Source: JAIOIW01 sp050304175 (GTDB taxonomy: Bacteria > Pseudomonadota > Alphaproteobacteria > Rhizobiales > Rhizobiaceae). Taken from it: DNA of 16,636 nt. The stretch is taken from contig JBNLDE010000173.1 in NCBI GenBank assembly GCA_050304175.1, positions 1 through 16,636 on the forward strand, given 5' to 3'. The notes beneath the pieces were generated by a model. That model saw only the letters and a list, made by a program, of their open reading frames with translations, was not told where the DNA came from and made no database searches. Within the stretch, counting starts at the first letter, position 1. Every line of letters starts with the position of its first letter. A program made the position numbers and the translations under genes. Shown piece after piece: positions 1-7,106 of the stretch.

Positions 1-1273
1 CGGCCGAAGTCGCCCCGTCAGGCACGCCGTCGATGGTTACCACCGGCCGCGCGCAGTCGGGGCCCGCAGTTTGTCCCAGGTGGATCTCGTATCCCTCCAG
101 CGGTAGGTCGTATGTCACCGAGCGGGCGCCGACATTGCGCACCGTCTTTTCAGGTTCCAGCACGGTTTCGATGTCGAGCAGGCCGAGCCCCTCGACCTCC
201 CTTACACGCCCCTCGATGCCGTGCGGATCGCTGACTTTGCGCCCGAGCATCTGGTACCCGCCGCAAAGGCCGGTCACGCGCCCGCCGCGCTCGCGGTGCG
301 CCGCCAGGTCCCGGTCCCAGCCATTCTCGCGAAACCGTGTCAGATCGCCGATGGTCGATTTGGAGCCGGGAATCACCACCAGCGCCGCATCGGCGGGCAA
401 GGGATGGCCGGGCGGCACGAACACGACATCGATGCCCGCCTCGCCGGTCAGCGGATCGAGATCGTCGAAATTAGCGATCCGGTCGAGCATTGGCACGGCG
501 ATCCTGACGCCGGTGGACGCGCCCACCACCATCCGCTCCAGCGCGACCGAATCCTCGGACGGCAGCAAAGCGCACTCCTTCAGCCATGGCACCACCCCGA
601 AGCACGGCCATCCGGTTCGCGCGTTGATCGCCGTGATTCCGCCGTCGAACAGCGTCACGTCACCGCGGAACTTGTTGATGAAGTAGCCCGCAATCATCGC
701 CCGGTCAGTGTCGTCGAGTACCACATGGGTGCCCACGAGCGAGGCGATCACCCCGCCGCGATCGATATCGCCGACGAGCACGACCGGCACATTGGCCCGG
801 CAGGCGAAGCCCATATTTGCGATGTCGCGGTCGCGCAGGTTGATTTCGGCCGGCGATCCCGCGCCTTCGACAATGATCAGGTCAGCGCCTTCGCCGAGCC
901 GGCCCCAGCTATCCATTACCGCGTCCATCAGCCGGCCCTTGAGATGCTGGTAGTCACGCGCTTCGGCCGTGCCGAGCACCTTGCCTTGCACCACGATTTG
1001 CGCGCCCGTATCGGTTTGCGGCTTCAGCAGGACGGGATTCATGTGCACCGATGGTTCGGCACCCGCGGCAATTGCCTGCAGCCATTGCGCGCGGCCGATC
1101 TCGCCGCCTGGTTCACCCGGCCTGCCTGCAACGGCTGCGTTGTTCGACATGTTCTGGGGCTTGAACGGACGCACCGCGATCCCGCGATTGCGGGCGACGC
1201 GGCACAGGCCGGCAACCAGCACTGACTTGCCGACATCAGACCCCGTTCCCTGCAGCATCAATGCGCGCGCCAT
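1..1273 (-). CDS. cobQ: Cobyric acid synthase CobQ, 3' end missing at window edge
   Basis: This enzyme amidates the b, d, e and g side-chain carboxylates of adenosylcobyrinic acid a,c-diamide, using glutamine and ATP, in cobalamin synthesis. Translating the minus strand from the ATG at 1273 gives 424 residues running off the left edge; family members are about 480-490 residues, so only the C-terminus is lost. The N-terminus MARALMLQGTGSDVGKS is the dethiobiotin-synthetase-like nucleotide-binding segment. The sequence then carries RPFKPQNMSNNA and DIDRGGVIASLVGT, both typical of CobQ. The glutamine amidotransferase domain follows, with GLCGGYQMLG; its nucleophile Cys is residue 337 (bases 263-265). 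The catalytic His lies beyond the edge. AAGG sits about five bases before the ATG, supporting this start. The gene is divergent from the acyl-CoA dehydrogenase, with 166 bases between the starts. No other cobalamin gene is visible in the window. Confidence 0.95.
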   Translation of the reverse strand, partial: MARALMLQGTGSDVGKSVLVAGLCRVARNRGIAVRPFKPQNMSNNAAVAGRPGEPGGEIGRAQWLQAIAAGAEPSVHMNPVLLKPQTDTGAQIVVQGKVLGTAEARDYQHLKGRLMDAVMDSWGRLGEGADLIIVEGAGSPAEINLRDRDIANMGFACRANVPVVLVGDIDRGGVIASLVGTHVVLDDTDRAMIAGYFINKFRGDVTLFDGGITAINARTGWPCFGVVPWLKECALLPSEDSVALERMVVGASTGVRIAVPMLDRIANFDDLDPLTGEAGIDVVFVPPGHPLPADAALVVIPGSKSTIGDLTRFRENGWDRDLAAHRERGGRVTGLCGGYQMLGRKVSDPHGIEGRVREVEGLGLLDIETVLEPEKTVRNVGARSVTYDLPLEGYEIHLGQTAGPDCARPVVTIDGVPDGATSA

Positions 1274-1439
1274 GGCGCCTTAATAACCGCTTCGCCGCGC
1301 CGCGACAGCCCCGAATGCGCCATGGCAGGTGAATTCGCGCACATCGGCTGTGCGGCATTTATGTCTCCTGCACGCCATTGCGTGCCCCCTCGCCTGGGTT
1401 AAGATCGGGCCAGTTGCCATGTCGACAGGGAGGTGCGCC

Positions 1440-2606
1440 ATGGATGCGATCGTCGATTCCGCCACAGGCCAATTCGAACTCAACGAGGAACAGCGCGCGA
1501 TCCAGGATATGGCGCGTGCCTTTGCCGCCGACCGTGTGGCGCCCCGCGCGCTCGAATGGGATCTGCAGCGCCACTTTCCCGCGGATGTGATCCGCGAAAC
1601 CGGACCGTTGGGTCTGGGCGGCATTTATGTGCGCGACGATGTCGGCGGCTCCGCGCTTGGCCGGCTCGACGCCGTGCTCGTGTTCGAAGCACTGTCGGCC
1701 GCCTGCCCAGGCTTCTCTTCGTTCATATCGATTCACAACATGGCAGCGTGGATGATCGACAACTTCGGGTCGGACGAGCAGCGCCGGCGCTTCCTGCCGA
1801 AGCTGACTTCGATGGAACTGCTCGCCAGCTATTGCCTGACAGAGCCCGGCGCTGGCTCGGACGCCGCCGCGCTGAAGACGCGCGCGGTGCGCGATGGCGA
1901 TCATTACGTGCTCAACGGCACCAAGCAGTTCATCTCCGGTGCCGGCGCTTCCGACATATATGTGTGCATGGTGCGCACCGGAGACGACGGACCGAAGGGA
2001 ATTTCGACCCTGGTGATCGAAAAGGATACGCCAGGCCTTTCCTTCGGCGCGCCCGAAAAGAAGATGGGCTGGCACATGCAGCCGACCGGCCAGGTGATTT
2101 TCGAGGATTGCCGGGTTCCGGTCGAAAACCGGCTGTCTGACGAAGGTATGGGCTTTCGCATCGCCATGGCCGGGCTTGACGGCGGCCGTCTCAATATCGC
2201 TGCCTGCTCGCTCGGCGGCGCGCAATCTGCGCTCGACAGGGCGCTGGCCTATGCCGGCGAACGCAAGGCCTTCGGCCAGGCGCTCGACCGCTTCCAGGCG
2301 CTGCAATTCAAGCTTGCCGACATGGAAACCGATCTCGCCGCCATGCGCCAGCTGCTCTACACCGCAGCCTCCAAACTCGACCGCAAGGCCTCCGACGCAT
2401 CGAAATGGTCGGCAATGGCCAAGCGCTTCGTCACCGACGCCGGTTTCGACGTCGCCAATCAGGCGCTGCAGATCCACGGCGGGTACGGCTACCTTCACGA
2501 ATATGGTATCGAGAAGCTGGTCCGCGACCTTCGCGTGCACCAGATCCTGGAGGGCACCAACGAAATCATGCGCGTCATTATCGCCCGCCATCTGATCGGG
2601 CGGTGA
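1440..2606 (+). CDS. Isobutyryl-CoA dehydrogenase (ACAD8-type acyl-CoA dehydrogenase)
   Basis: This is a 388-residue FAD flavoprotein that probably oxidises isobutyryl-CoA to methacrylyl-CoA in valine breakdown, passing electrons to ETF. Visible acyl-CoA dehydrogenase marks are YCLTEPGAGSDAA (FAD and substrate contact), FISGAGASDIYVCM, NQALQIHGGYGYL and HQILEGTNEIMR near the C-terminus. The Glu at residue 371 in LEGTNE is the expected catalytic base. From memory, long stretches resemble mammalian ACAD8 more than short- or medium-chain dehydrogenases (for example GAGxSDIYV, GLSFG..EKKMGW and the HQILEG end). The ATG at 1440 is chosen over the upstream in-frame start at 1329 because AGGGAGG lies at 1427-1433, six bases before it, and homology begins just after. 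mmsB follows after 22 bases on the same strand, so the two probably form one operon. Substrate specificity is inferred from similarity and context. Confidence 0.9.
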   Translation: MDAIVDSATGQFELNEEQRAIQDMARAFAADRVAPRALEWDLQRHFPADVIRETGPLGLGGIYVRDDVGGSALGRLDAVLVFEALSAACPGFSSFISIHNMAAWMIDNFGSDEQRRRFLPKLTSMELLASYCLTEPGAGSDAAALKTRAVRDGDHYVLNGTKQFISGAGASDIYVCMVRTGDDGPKGISTLVIEKDTPGLSFGAPEKKMGWHMQPTGQVIFEDCRVPVENRLSDEGMGFRIAMAGLDGGRLNIAACSLGGAQSALDRALAYAGERKAFGQALDRFQALQFKLADMETDLAAMRQLLYTAASKLDRKASDASKWSAMAKRFVTDAGFDVANQALQIHGGYGYLHEYGIEKLVRDLRVHQILEGTNEIMRVIIARHLIGR

Positions 2607-2628
2607 GCATCTAAACCGGGGGAGTCAC

Positions 2629-3513
2629 ATGACCACCATCGCATTTATCGGCCTCGGCAACATGGGCAACCCCATGGCCGCAAACCTCGTCAAGGCCGGC
2701 TACACGGTGCAGGGCTTCGATCTGATACCGGAAAACCTGAAGCAGGCCGGCGACAATGGCGTCACCGTGATGGCAAGCGCCACCGCGGCCGCTAAGGGGG
2801 CTGACGTGGTGGTGACTATGCTGCCTGCAGGTAAGCACGTCTTGTCGGTCTACGCCCAGATCTGCGAGGCGGCGGCGCCGGGCACGTTGTTCATCGATTC
2901 GTCCACCATTGACGTGGAGTCCGCGCGCCGGGCTCACGAGGTCGCCGGTTCCTACGACCTCCCCAGCCTCGATGCTCCGGTCTCTGGCGGTGTTGGCGGT
3001 GCCGCGGCCGGCACGCTGACATTCATGTGCGGCGGTTCAAGCGAGGCCTTTGCCAAGGCGCAACCGATCCTCGAGAAGATGGGCGGCAAGATCGTCCATT
3101 GCGGCGACGCCGGAAATGGCCAAGCCGCCAAGATCTGCAACAACATGATCCTTGGCATATCGATGATCGGCGTCGGGGAGGCCTTCGCGCTCGGCGAAAA
3201 GCTCGGCCTGTCGCACCAAGCGCTATTCGACGTCGCCTCGACTTCGTCGGGCCAGTGCTGGTCAATCACGACCTATTGCCCGGTACCCGGTCCTGTGCCG
3301 GCATCGCCCGCCAACAACGGCTACAAGCCGGGATTTGCCGCCGCATTGATGCTCAAGGATCTCAAGCTTGCCCAGGAAGCCGCGGCATCGGTAGGCGCCG
3401 CCACACCGCTGGGAGCCGAGGCCGCGCAGCTTTATGGCCTTTTCAACGCGATGGGCAACGACGGTGTCGATTTCTCCGGCATCATCAATTTCCTGCGCGG
3501 CGGGACAAGTTGA
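2629..3513 (+). CDS. mmsB: 3-hydroxyisobutyrate dehydrogenase MmsB
   Basis: This enzyme oxidises 3-hydroxyisobutyrate to methylmalonate semialdehyde with NAD+, a late step of valine catabolism. The 294-residue length is usual for the family. The N-terminal Rossmann motif is GLGNMGNPMA (residues 8-17). The substrate-binding segment DAPVSGGVGGAAAGTL is at about 115-130. The catalytic segment GNGQAAKICNN contains Lys168 with Asn171 and Asn172. The C-terminal half is the helical dimerisation domain, ending in FSGIINFLRGG. A GGGGGAG ribosome site at 2618-2624 precedes the ATG. The gene begins 22 bases after the isobutyryl-CoA dehydrogenase stop. Other beta-hydroxyacid dehydrogenases (tartronate semialdehyde reductase, GLYR-type) share this fold, but the DAPVSGGVGGA segment and the neighbour favour MmsB. 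Confidence 0.95.
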   Translation: MTTIAFIGLGNMGNPMAANLVKAGYTVQGFDLIPENLKQAGDNGVTVMASATAAAKGADVVVTMLPAGKHVLSVYAQICEAAAPGTLFIDSSTIDVESARRAHEVAGSYDLPSLDAPVSGGVGGAAAGTLTFMCGGSSEAFAKAQPILEKMGGKIVHCGDAGNGQAAKICNNMILGISMIGVGEAFALGEKLGLSHQALFDVASTSSGQCWSITTYCPVPGPVPASPANNGYKPGFAAALMLKDLKLAQEAAASVGAATPLGAEAAQLYGLFNAMGNDGVDFSGIINFLRGGTS

Positions 3514-3558
3514 CGCAGCGGCAGGACAACCGCCACTTTGGGCGAAAAAAGTGCCTTG

Positions 3559-3596
3559 TTTAGAATTGCTTAAGCACTCGCTAACCGGACGGTAAC
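3559..3596 (+). promoter_or_regulatory. Four AT half-sites phased at 11 bp (CtrA-like pattern)
   Basis: Reading left to right: TTTA (3559), TTAA (3570), CTAA (3581) and GTAA (3592), each separated by exactly seven bases. The centre pair plus C, TTAA-N7-CTAAC, differs by one base from the CtrA consensus TTAA-N7-TTAAC of Alphaproteobacteria. OmpR-family regulators often bind direct repeats spaced 10-11 bp, so several dimers could lie on one DNA face. The array is upstream of the hairpin-rich stretch described next. The regulator is inferred, not shown. Confidence 0.4.
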
Positions 3597-3599
3597 GAT

Positions 3600-3763
3600 A
3601 CAGGGATTAGAACGGAGACCGAGGCGGACGACACGACGCCTCGACGCTCCGGATCAGGTATTGCGTACCGGAGCTTGTAAGTTTCCGCGTCACGCGTATG
3701 CAAAGCCATGCGTATCTTTGGCAAGACCGCGTTCTTCCGATGTAACGGTGGAACGCGGTTTTT
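3600..3763 (+). ncRNA. Candidate structured small RNA downstream of mmsB
   Basis: This 164-base non-coding stretch holds three hairpins in one orientation. The first is a perfect 7-bp stem, CGAGGCG (3620-3626) with CGCCTCG (3637-3643). The second is a perfect 7-bp stem, GCTCCGG (3646-3652) with CCGGAGC (3668-3674). The third is an intrinsic terminator at 3726-3763. A short CGCG-TCA-CGCG element lies at 3686-3696. No convincing reading frame crosses it; a 64-codon frame from 3661 lacks a ribosome site and runs into the next gene antisense. The start is only approximate, placed just after the phased half-sites. An alternative is that this is simply a long structured 3' UTR of mmsB. I do not recognise a named RNA family. 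Confidence 0.4.
3726..3763 (+). terminator. Strong Rho-independent terminator, plus strand
   Basis: ACCGCGTTC (3726-3734) pairs perfectly with GAACGCGGT (3751-3759), and the stem ends in a run of five T at 3759-3763. Inside the loop, CCG (3737-3739) can pair with CGG (3746-3748), extending the stem. There is no T run on the minus strand, so it acts for plus-strand transcripts: either mmsB or the candidate small RNA. It lies 46 bases before the end of the convergent Coa1-domain gene. Confidence 0.85.
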
Positions 3764-3808
3764 CCATTTATGGGCTTCGGTTACGAACCGTACCGGAACC
3801 CGCCCACC

Positions 3809-4453
3809 CTAAAGATCGACGCGCGCGCCGGGGATCGGCACCTTGTCCTTGTTGATGAGCACGATCGGCGCATCGCTGCCTTCGATGGTGACGACAAGCA
3901 ACCGCATGTCCCAGACACCGGCAACGCGCACAGTGTTCGATGTTGCCGTGCCGCCGCCCTTCGAACCTTTGAGCGAGATCGACAGCTGCGCCGAGCCGCT
4001 GCCACCGGCTTGGACGTTGAGGGAGCCCCAAGTCCACCATCCGGCCTTGATGTCGTCGCCGAGCTCGGCGCGCACATGCTCGTCGGCCTGCACCGCCTCC
4101 ATGGTCATCCGATAGGCGTCGCTGTTCCTGAGCGCCAGCGGAATCGAGACGATCAGCGTCACGAACAAACCGATCACGGCCACCCAGATGACAAGGCCTG
4201 CGATCCCCCAAGCGCGCTGGGTCTTGCGGAAATGTTCGGCATCCCGCCACGCGCGGTTGCGCCAGGCCCAGCGGCTGCCGCGCGCGCCAAGCAAGAAGAT
4301 CATGATGATATTGACGAACGGCACAAACATCAGCAGCGCAATGAAGGTGCTGTTGCCGATTCCCCAGATCCAGTTGAGGAAAAACGCACCCCAGTTCCAG
4401 CGGTCAAGTTCGGCCGGTATTTCCGCCGGGTCGTTTAGTGCCTTGTTGGCCAT
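3809..4453 (-). CDS. Membrane protein with cytochrome oxidase assembly factor Coa1-like domain
   Basis: This 214-residue protein has two parts. The N-terminal third has a WNWGAFFLNWIWG start, then two or three hydrophobic segments (about residues 20-50 and 80-105) separated by a basic stretch rich in Arg and Trp. The C-terminal part, from about residue 120, has the pattern of the Coa1/Tim21-like family: a helix with ADEHVRAELGDDI, then beta strands including GSAQLSISLKGSKGGGTAT and GVWDMRLLVVTI. In mitochondria Coa1 helps assemble cytochrome c oxidase; the role of bacterial copies is not established here. I chose the ATG at 4453 because GAGGAG lies nine bases upstream (4463-4468); an upstream in-frame ATG at 4546 would add 31 residues with no ribosome site seen. 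No oxidase genes are nearby. Confidence 0.7.
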   Translation of the reverse strand: MANKALNDPAEIPAELDRWNWGAFFLNWIWGIGNSTFIALLMFVPFVNIIMIFLLGARGSRWAWRNRAWRDAEHFRKTQRAWGIAGLVIWVAVIGLFVTLIVSIPLALRNSDAYRMTMEAVQADEHVRAELGDDIKAGWWTWGSLNVQAGGSGSAQLSISLKGSKGGGTATSNTVRVAGVWDMRLLVVTIEGSDAPIVLINKDKVPIPGARVDL

Positions 4454-4597
4454 TGCCGCAAACTCCTCACATTGGTGCGCAGCGGACCCTATAGAGCGTT
4501 TCGTCTGCTTAGGGAACGCCCCACCCGGGCGCATGGACGGCGGCAACGGGGCGCGGTCATACCCGGACCGATCCGCCCCTCGCCAACCGGATTGTCG

Positions 4598-5980
4598 TTA
4601 TCCGCCTTTTCCAAGGTCGGTCTCCGCCCTGTCGAGCGCCAGGACGATCCGGTCCATCGCCATATCGATCGTTTCGCGCGTCCAGATCAGCGGCGGCGAC
4701 ATGATCATGGTGTCGCCCACGGCGCGCAGCATCACGCCGCCGGCGATGGCATGGTCGCGCACGGCGACGCCAGCCCGGCCGTTTCCGGCGAAACGCTCCC
4801 TAGTGTCCCTGTCCTTCACGATCTCGATCGCTCCCATCAGGCCGATCGACCGCGTCTCGCCGACGATTGCGTGGTCTCCAAGCCGTTCGGCGAGCTGGGC
4901 GGCGAAATAGGGCCCGGTATCATCGCGCACGCGCTCGATCAGGCCTTCGCGTTCGATGATCTCCAGATTCTTCAGCGCCACAGCGCAGGCCACCGGATGG
5001 CCCGAATAGGTGTAGCCGTGGAAGAATTCGCCGCCCTTTTCTACCAGCGTCTTCGAAATGCGGTCGCCGACAAGCAGCGCCGAAAGCGGCTGATACCCCG
5101 AGGTCAACGCCTTGGCCGTGGTGATCGTGTCGGGCGACAGTCCAAAAGTCTGTGCGGCGAACCAGTTGCCGGTACGCCCATAGCCCGTGATCACCTCGTC
5201 GAGCATCAACAGCACGTCGTACTTTCGGCAGATCCGCTGCACTTCCGGCCAGTAGCTGTCAGGCGCGATCCTGACGCCCCCCGCCCCCATCACCGGCTCG
5301 CCGATGAAGGCGGCGACCTTGTCGGCGCCGTGGTCGAGGATCGCATCCTCCACGGCCTTCGCCGCGCGCAATCCGAAATCGTGATCGCTCTCGCCCGGCC
5401 GTTTCAGTTCAAACCCGTAGGGCGGCATGACGTGAACGATGCCAGGCACCGGCGCGCCAAGCTGGGCGTGCATGCCGGCCATGCCACCAAGCGACGCGCC
5501 GGCAACCGTCGAGCCGTGATAGGCCGTGTTGCGCGATATGATGATCTGCTTTTCCGGTTTGCCTTCGAGCTGCCAGAAGTGGCGTACCAGCCGCAATGCC
5601 GTATCGTTGGCTTCCGATCCCGAGGAGCCGTAGAACACCTGGCCAAGCCCCGGCGGTGCGATCTCAGCCAGCTTCGCTGAAAGCAGCGTCGGCGTCGGCG
5701 TGGAGCAGCGGAAGAAGGAGTTGTAGTAAGGCAGTTCCTTCATCTGGCGGTAGGCGGCTTCCGCCAGTTCGTCGCGTCCGTATCCGACATTGACGCACCA
5801 AAGCCCCGCCATGGCATCGAGGATCTCGTTGCCCTCGCTATCGCGGATAAACGGTCCGTCGGCACCGACGATCATGCGGCTGCCGCTCGCGCGCAGGTCC
5901 TTGTGGTCGGTGAATGGATGGAGGTGATGCGCGGCATCGATCTGCTGCAACTGCGGCAGCGAATAGTTCCGGTAGGTCAT
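4598..5980 (-). CDS. Class III PLP-dependent omega-aminotransferase
   Basis: This 460-residue fold-type I enzyme resembles the omega-amino-acid/putrescine:pyruvate transaminases (SpuC-like). These move an amino group from a polyamine or omega-amino acid to pyruvate in the cytoplasm. Key segments are LDAMAGLWCVNVGYGRDEL at 54-72, the PLP phosphate loop GSSGSEAND (118-126), AYHGST (153-158), DEVITGYGRTG with Asp261 contacting the pyridine nitrogen, and TTAKALTSGYQP with the PLP Lys290. FFHGYTYSGHP and MSPPLIWT near the end are also typical. The amino donor cannot be read from the sequence. The start is supported by GGAAAGG about ten bases upstream, which lies inside a possible hairpin arm. The Coa1-domain gene follows on the same strand after 144 bases. 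A formyltransferase-fold gene is divergent. Confidence 0.9.
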   Translation of the reverse strand: MTYRNYSLPQLQQIDAAHHLHPFTDHKDLRASGSRMIVGADGPFIRDSEGNEILDAMAGLWCVNVGYGRDELAEAAYRQMKELPYYNSFFRCSTPTPTLLSAKLAEIAPPGLGQVFYGSSGSEANDTALRLVRHFWQLEGKPEKQIIISRNTAYHGSTVAGASLGGMAGMHAQLGAPVPGIVHVMPPYGFELKRPGESDHDFGLRAAKAVEDAILDHGADKVAAFIGEPVMGAGGVRIAPDSYWPEVQRICRKYDVLLMLDEVITGYGRTGNWFAAQTFGLSPDTITTAKALTSGYQPLSALLVGDRISKTLVEKGGEFFHGYTYSGHPVACAVALKNLEIIEREGLIERVRDDTGPYFAAQLAERLGDHAIVGETRSIGLMGAIEIVKDRDTRERFAGNGRAGVAVRDHAIAGGVMLRAVGDTMIMSPPLIWTRETIDMAMDRIVLALDRAETDLGKGG

Positions 5981-6303
5981 AGGCTTGGCCTTTCCGCCTG
6001 AATCGGTTTCCCAAAGTCTTGAATCACGGTCTCAAGCAGGAAAGGCAGGCGGCGAATAGCCGATCCGCGCGCACAGGCGCAGCAACTCCGTATGCAGGGT
6101 GCGGGGCGACGGCTTCGGTCTCATGGCTGCATGATCGCAGCGGGCGCAGGCGAATGCAACATCAGTCCGAATGCGCAACTGCTGGACGCGGAAAGCAACT
6201 GTTAAAACCGGTGGCCTATCATTGTGCGGTTACGGCGTGCCGGCACCAACGCACGTTCCTAACCGGCAGCGGCCGAACCTCCCTTTTGCATAAGTCGAGG
6301 ATC
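5981..6303. other. Divergent intergenic region between aminotransferase and formyltransferase-like gene
   Basis: This stretch of 323 bases separates two divergent start codons and should hold both promoters. On the right side an open frame continues upstream to 6019, but its translation is Arg/Ser-rich without family features and its first ATG has no clear ribosome site, so I treat it as non-coding. A perfect 10-bp palindrome GTGCCGGCAC is at 6237-6246. The left end contains the inverted repeat described separately. I could not assign -35 or -10 boxes with confidence. Confidence 0.6.
5988..6046 (-). promoter_or_regulatory. Aminotransferase leader inverted repeat covering the ribosome binding site
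   Basis: In the minus-strand leader, GCCTTTCC (6046-6039) is perfectly complementary to GGAAAGGC (5995-5988). The second arm includes the purine-rich GGAAAGG that would serve as ribosome site for the start at 5980. Between the arms, CTTGA and TCAAG (6035-6017 region) can form an inner stem. The leader could therefore hide the ribosome site when folded. No ligand or protein is implied by the sequence; this is an inference from complementarity. Confidence 0.35.
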
Positions 6304-7071
6304 ATGACTAAGACAATCGCAATCATCGCAGAGAAAGGGGCGAGGGTTTTCCACTGGTCGGCCACCCGCGACGCCATTGCCGCGCGCGGGGCACGGCTTG
6401 TCTATTTCACCGAATGCCCGGAAAACACCCTGCCGCGCCGCTGGCGCGTGCTGCCGGCGCGCGTCTTGTGGCGCATCGTGCAGGTACTGGAAAACCGCTG
6501 GGCCGGCGCGACGTTCCACTACTACGATCCCGAAGAGACCATCAATCTGCCCTGCCGCTTCAAGGGTCATTTCAAGGACTTCGATGACGAGGCGGTTGCA
6601 CGCATTCGCGGCAGCGGAGCGGACTTGCTGATCCGCCTTGGCGGGCGCGGTATCTATCGCGGCGCGATCCTGTCGGCCACGCCGGGCGGCATGGTCTCGA
6701 TTCATCACGGCGACAATCGCGTCTATCGCGGCGGCCCGCCCGGCTTCTGGGAAGTGATGAACGGCGAGGCCAGCTGCGGCTATGTCGTTCAGCGGCTGAC
6801 GGAAATGCTCGATGGCGGCATGGTGCTGGCGCGTGGAGAAATCCCCAGCCAGCCACAGGCGGCACAGAATTGCAAAAACCTCTATGCCGCAGCCGACGAG
6901 GCCTTGGCTGGCGTCGTCAGCCAATTCCTCGAAACGGGAAGCCTGCCCGAAACAGAACCCCCGGCAAGATACCTCGGGAAAATTTACAAGCTCCCCGGGT
7001 TCCTCCAGTTGGCCGCCTACATCTGGCGGGTCTGGATCCGCCCTAATCGCCTTCCCGGGACGCGCTTCTGA
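6304..7071 (+). CDS. Formyltransferase-fold protein (Fmt/PurN-like) with altered catalytic triad
   Basis: This is a 255-residue single-domain protein of the formyl transferase N-terminal type, shorter than methionyl-tRNA formyltransferase (about 310) and lacking its C-terminal tRNA-binding domain. The core reads VSIHHGDNRVYRGGPPGFWE (131-150), then GYVVQRLTEMLDGGMVLARG. Family members use Asn, His and Asp: here His134 and Asp170 are present with the same 36-residue spacing as in E. coli Fmt and PurN, but the Asn two residues before His is Ser132. The segment SIHHGDNR-x-RGGPPGFWE appears in a distinct formyltransferase-like group, so the change may define that group. Substrate and cofactor (10-formyl-tetrahydrofolate or another) are unknown. 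I start at the ATG at 6304, where MTKTIAIIAE begins the expected first beta strand; GAGG at 6297-6300 is only three bases away, so the start is moderately supported. The gene is convergent with the cytochrome gene. Confidence 0.75.
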   Translation: MTKTIAIIAEKGARVFHWSATRDAIAARGARLVYFTECPENTLPRRWRVLPARVLWRIVQVLENRWAGATFHYYDPEETINLPCRFKGHFKDFDDEAVARIRGSGADLLIRLGGRGIYRGAILSATPGGMVSIHHGDNRVYRGGPPGFWEVMNGEASCGYVVQRLTEMLDGGMVLARGEIPSQPQAAQNCKNLYAAADEALAGVVSQFLETGSLPETEPPARYLGKIYKLPGFLQLAAYIWRVWIRPNRLPGTRF

Positions 7072-7106
7072 CCGCCCGCCCCAGTTGCCTCAAAAACGCT
7101 ATAGCC

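Noticed and set aside
221..1225. Long plus-strand reading frame (334 codons) opposite cobQ
   Set aside because: It is the antisense of a clearly homologous cobQ. It is rich in His, Arg and Ala, as GC-rich antisense frames are, and has no recognisable motif.
1329..1439. N-terminal extension of the acyl-CoA dehydrogenase
   Set aside because: AGGGAGG sits six bases before the ATG at 1440, and family homology begins there; the extension includes unlikely residues such as a Cys/His-rich stretch.
1274..1439. Cobalamin riboswitch upstream of cobQ
   Set aside because: The 166-base divergent spacer is too short for a full element on the minus strand and lacks the B12-box-like GCCACTG sequence.
1359..2591. 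410-codon minus-strand frame opposite the acyl-CoA dehydrogenase
   Set aside because: It mirrors the codon structure of the sense gene, which has strong family motifs and a good ribosome site; nothing supports translation of the antisense.
3514..3808. tRNA gene or riboswitch of a known class
   Set aside because: The hairpins do not form a cloverleaf, no CCA-type acceptor or T-loop sequence is present, and I do not see consensus elements of cobalamin, SAM, glycine or TPP riboswitches.
3661..3855. 64-codon plus-strand frame over the small RNA candidate
   Set aside because: It has no ribosome site, crosses the terminator hairpin and ends inside the convergent gene.
4472..5680. 402-codon plus-strand frame opposite the aminotransferase
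   Set aside because: Antisense shadow of a class III aminotransferase with complete PLP motifs; Arg/His/Asp-rich and without domain features.
6019..6303. N-terminal extension of the formyltransferase-like gene to 6019
   Set aside because: The extra 95 residues are Arg/Ser-rich without similarity, and the expected first beta strand starts at the ATG at 6304.
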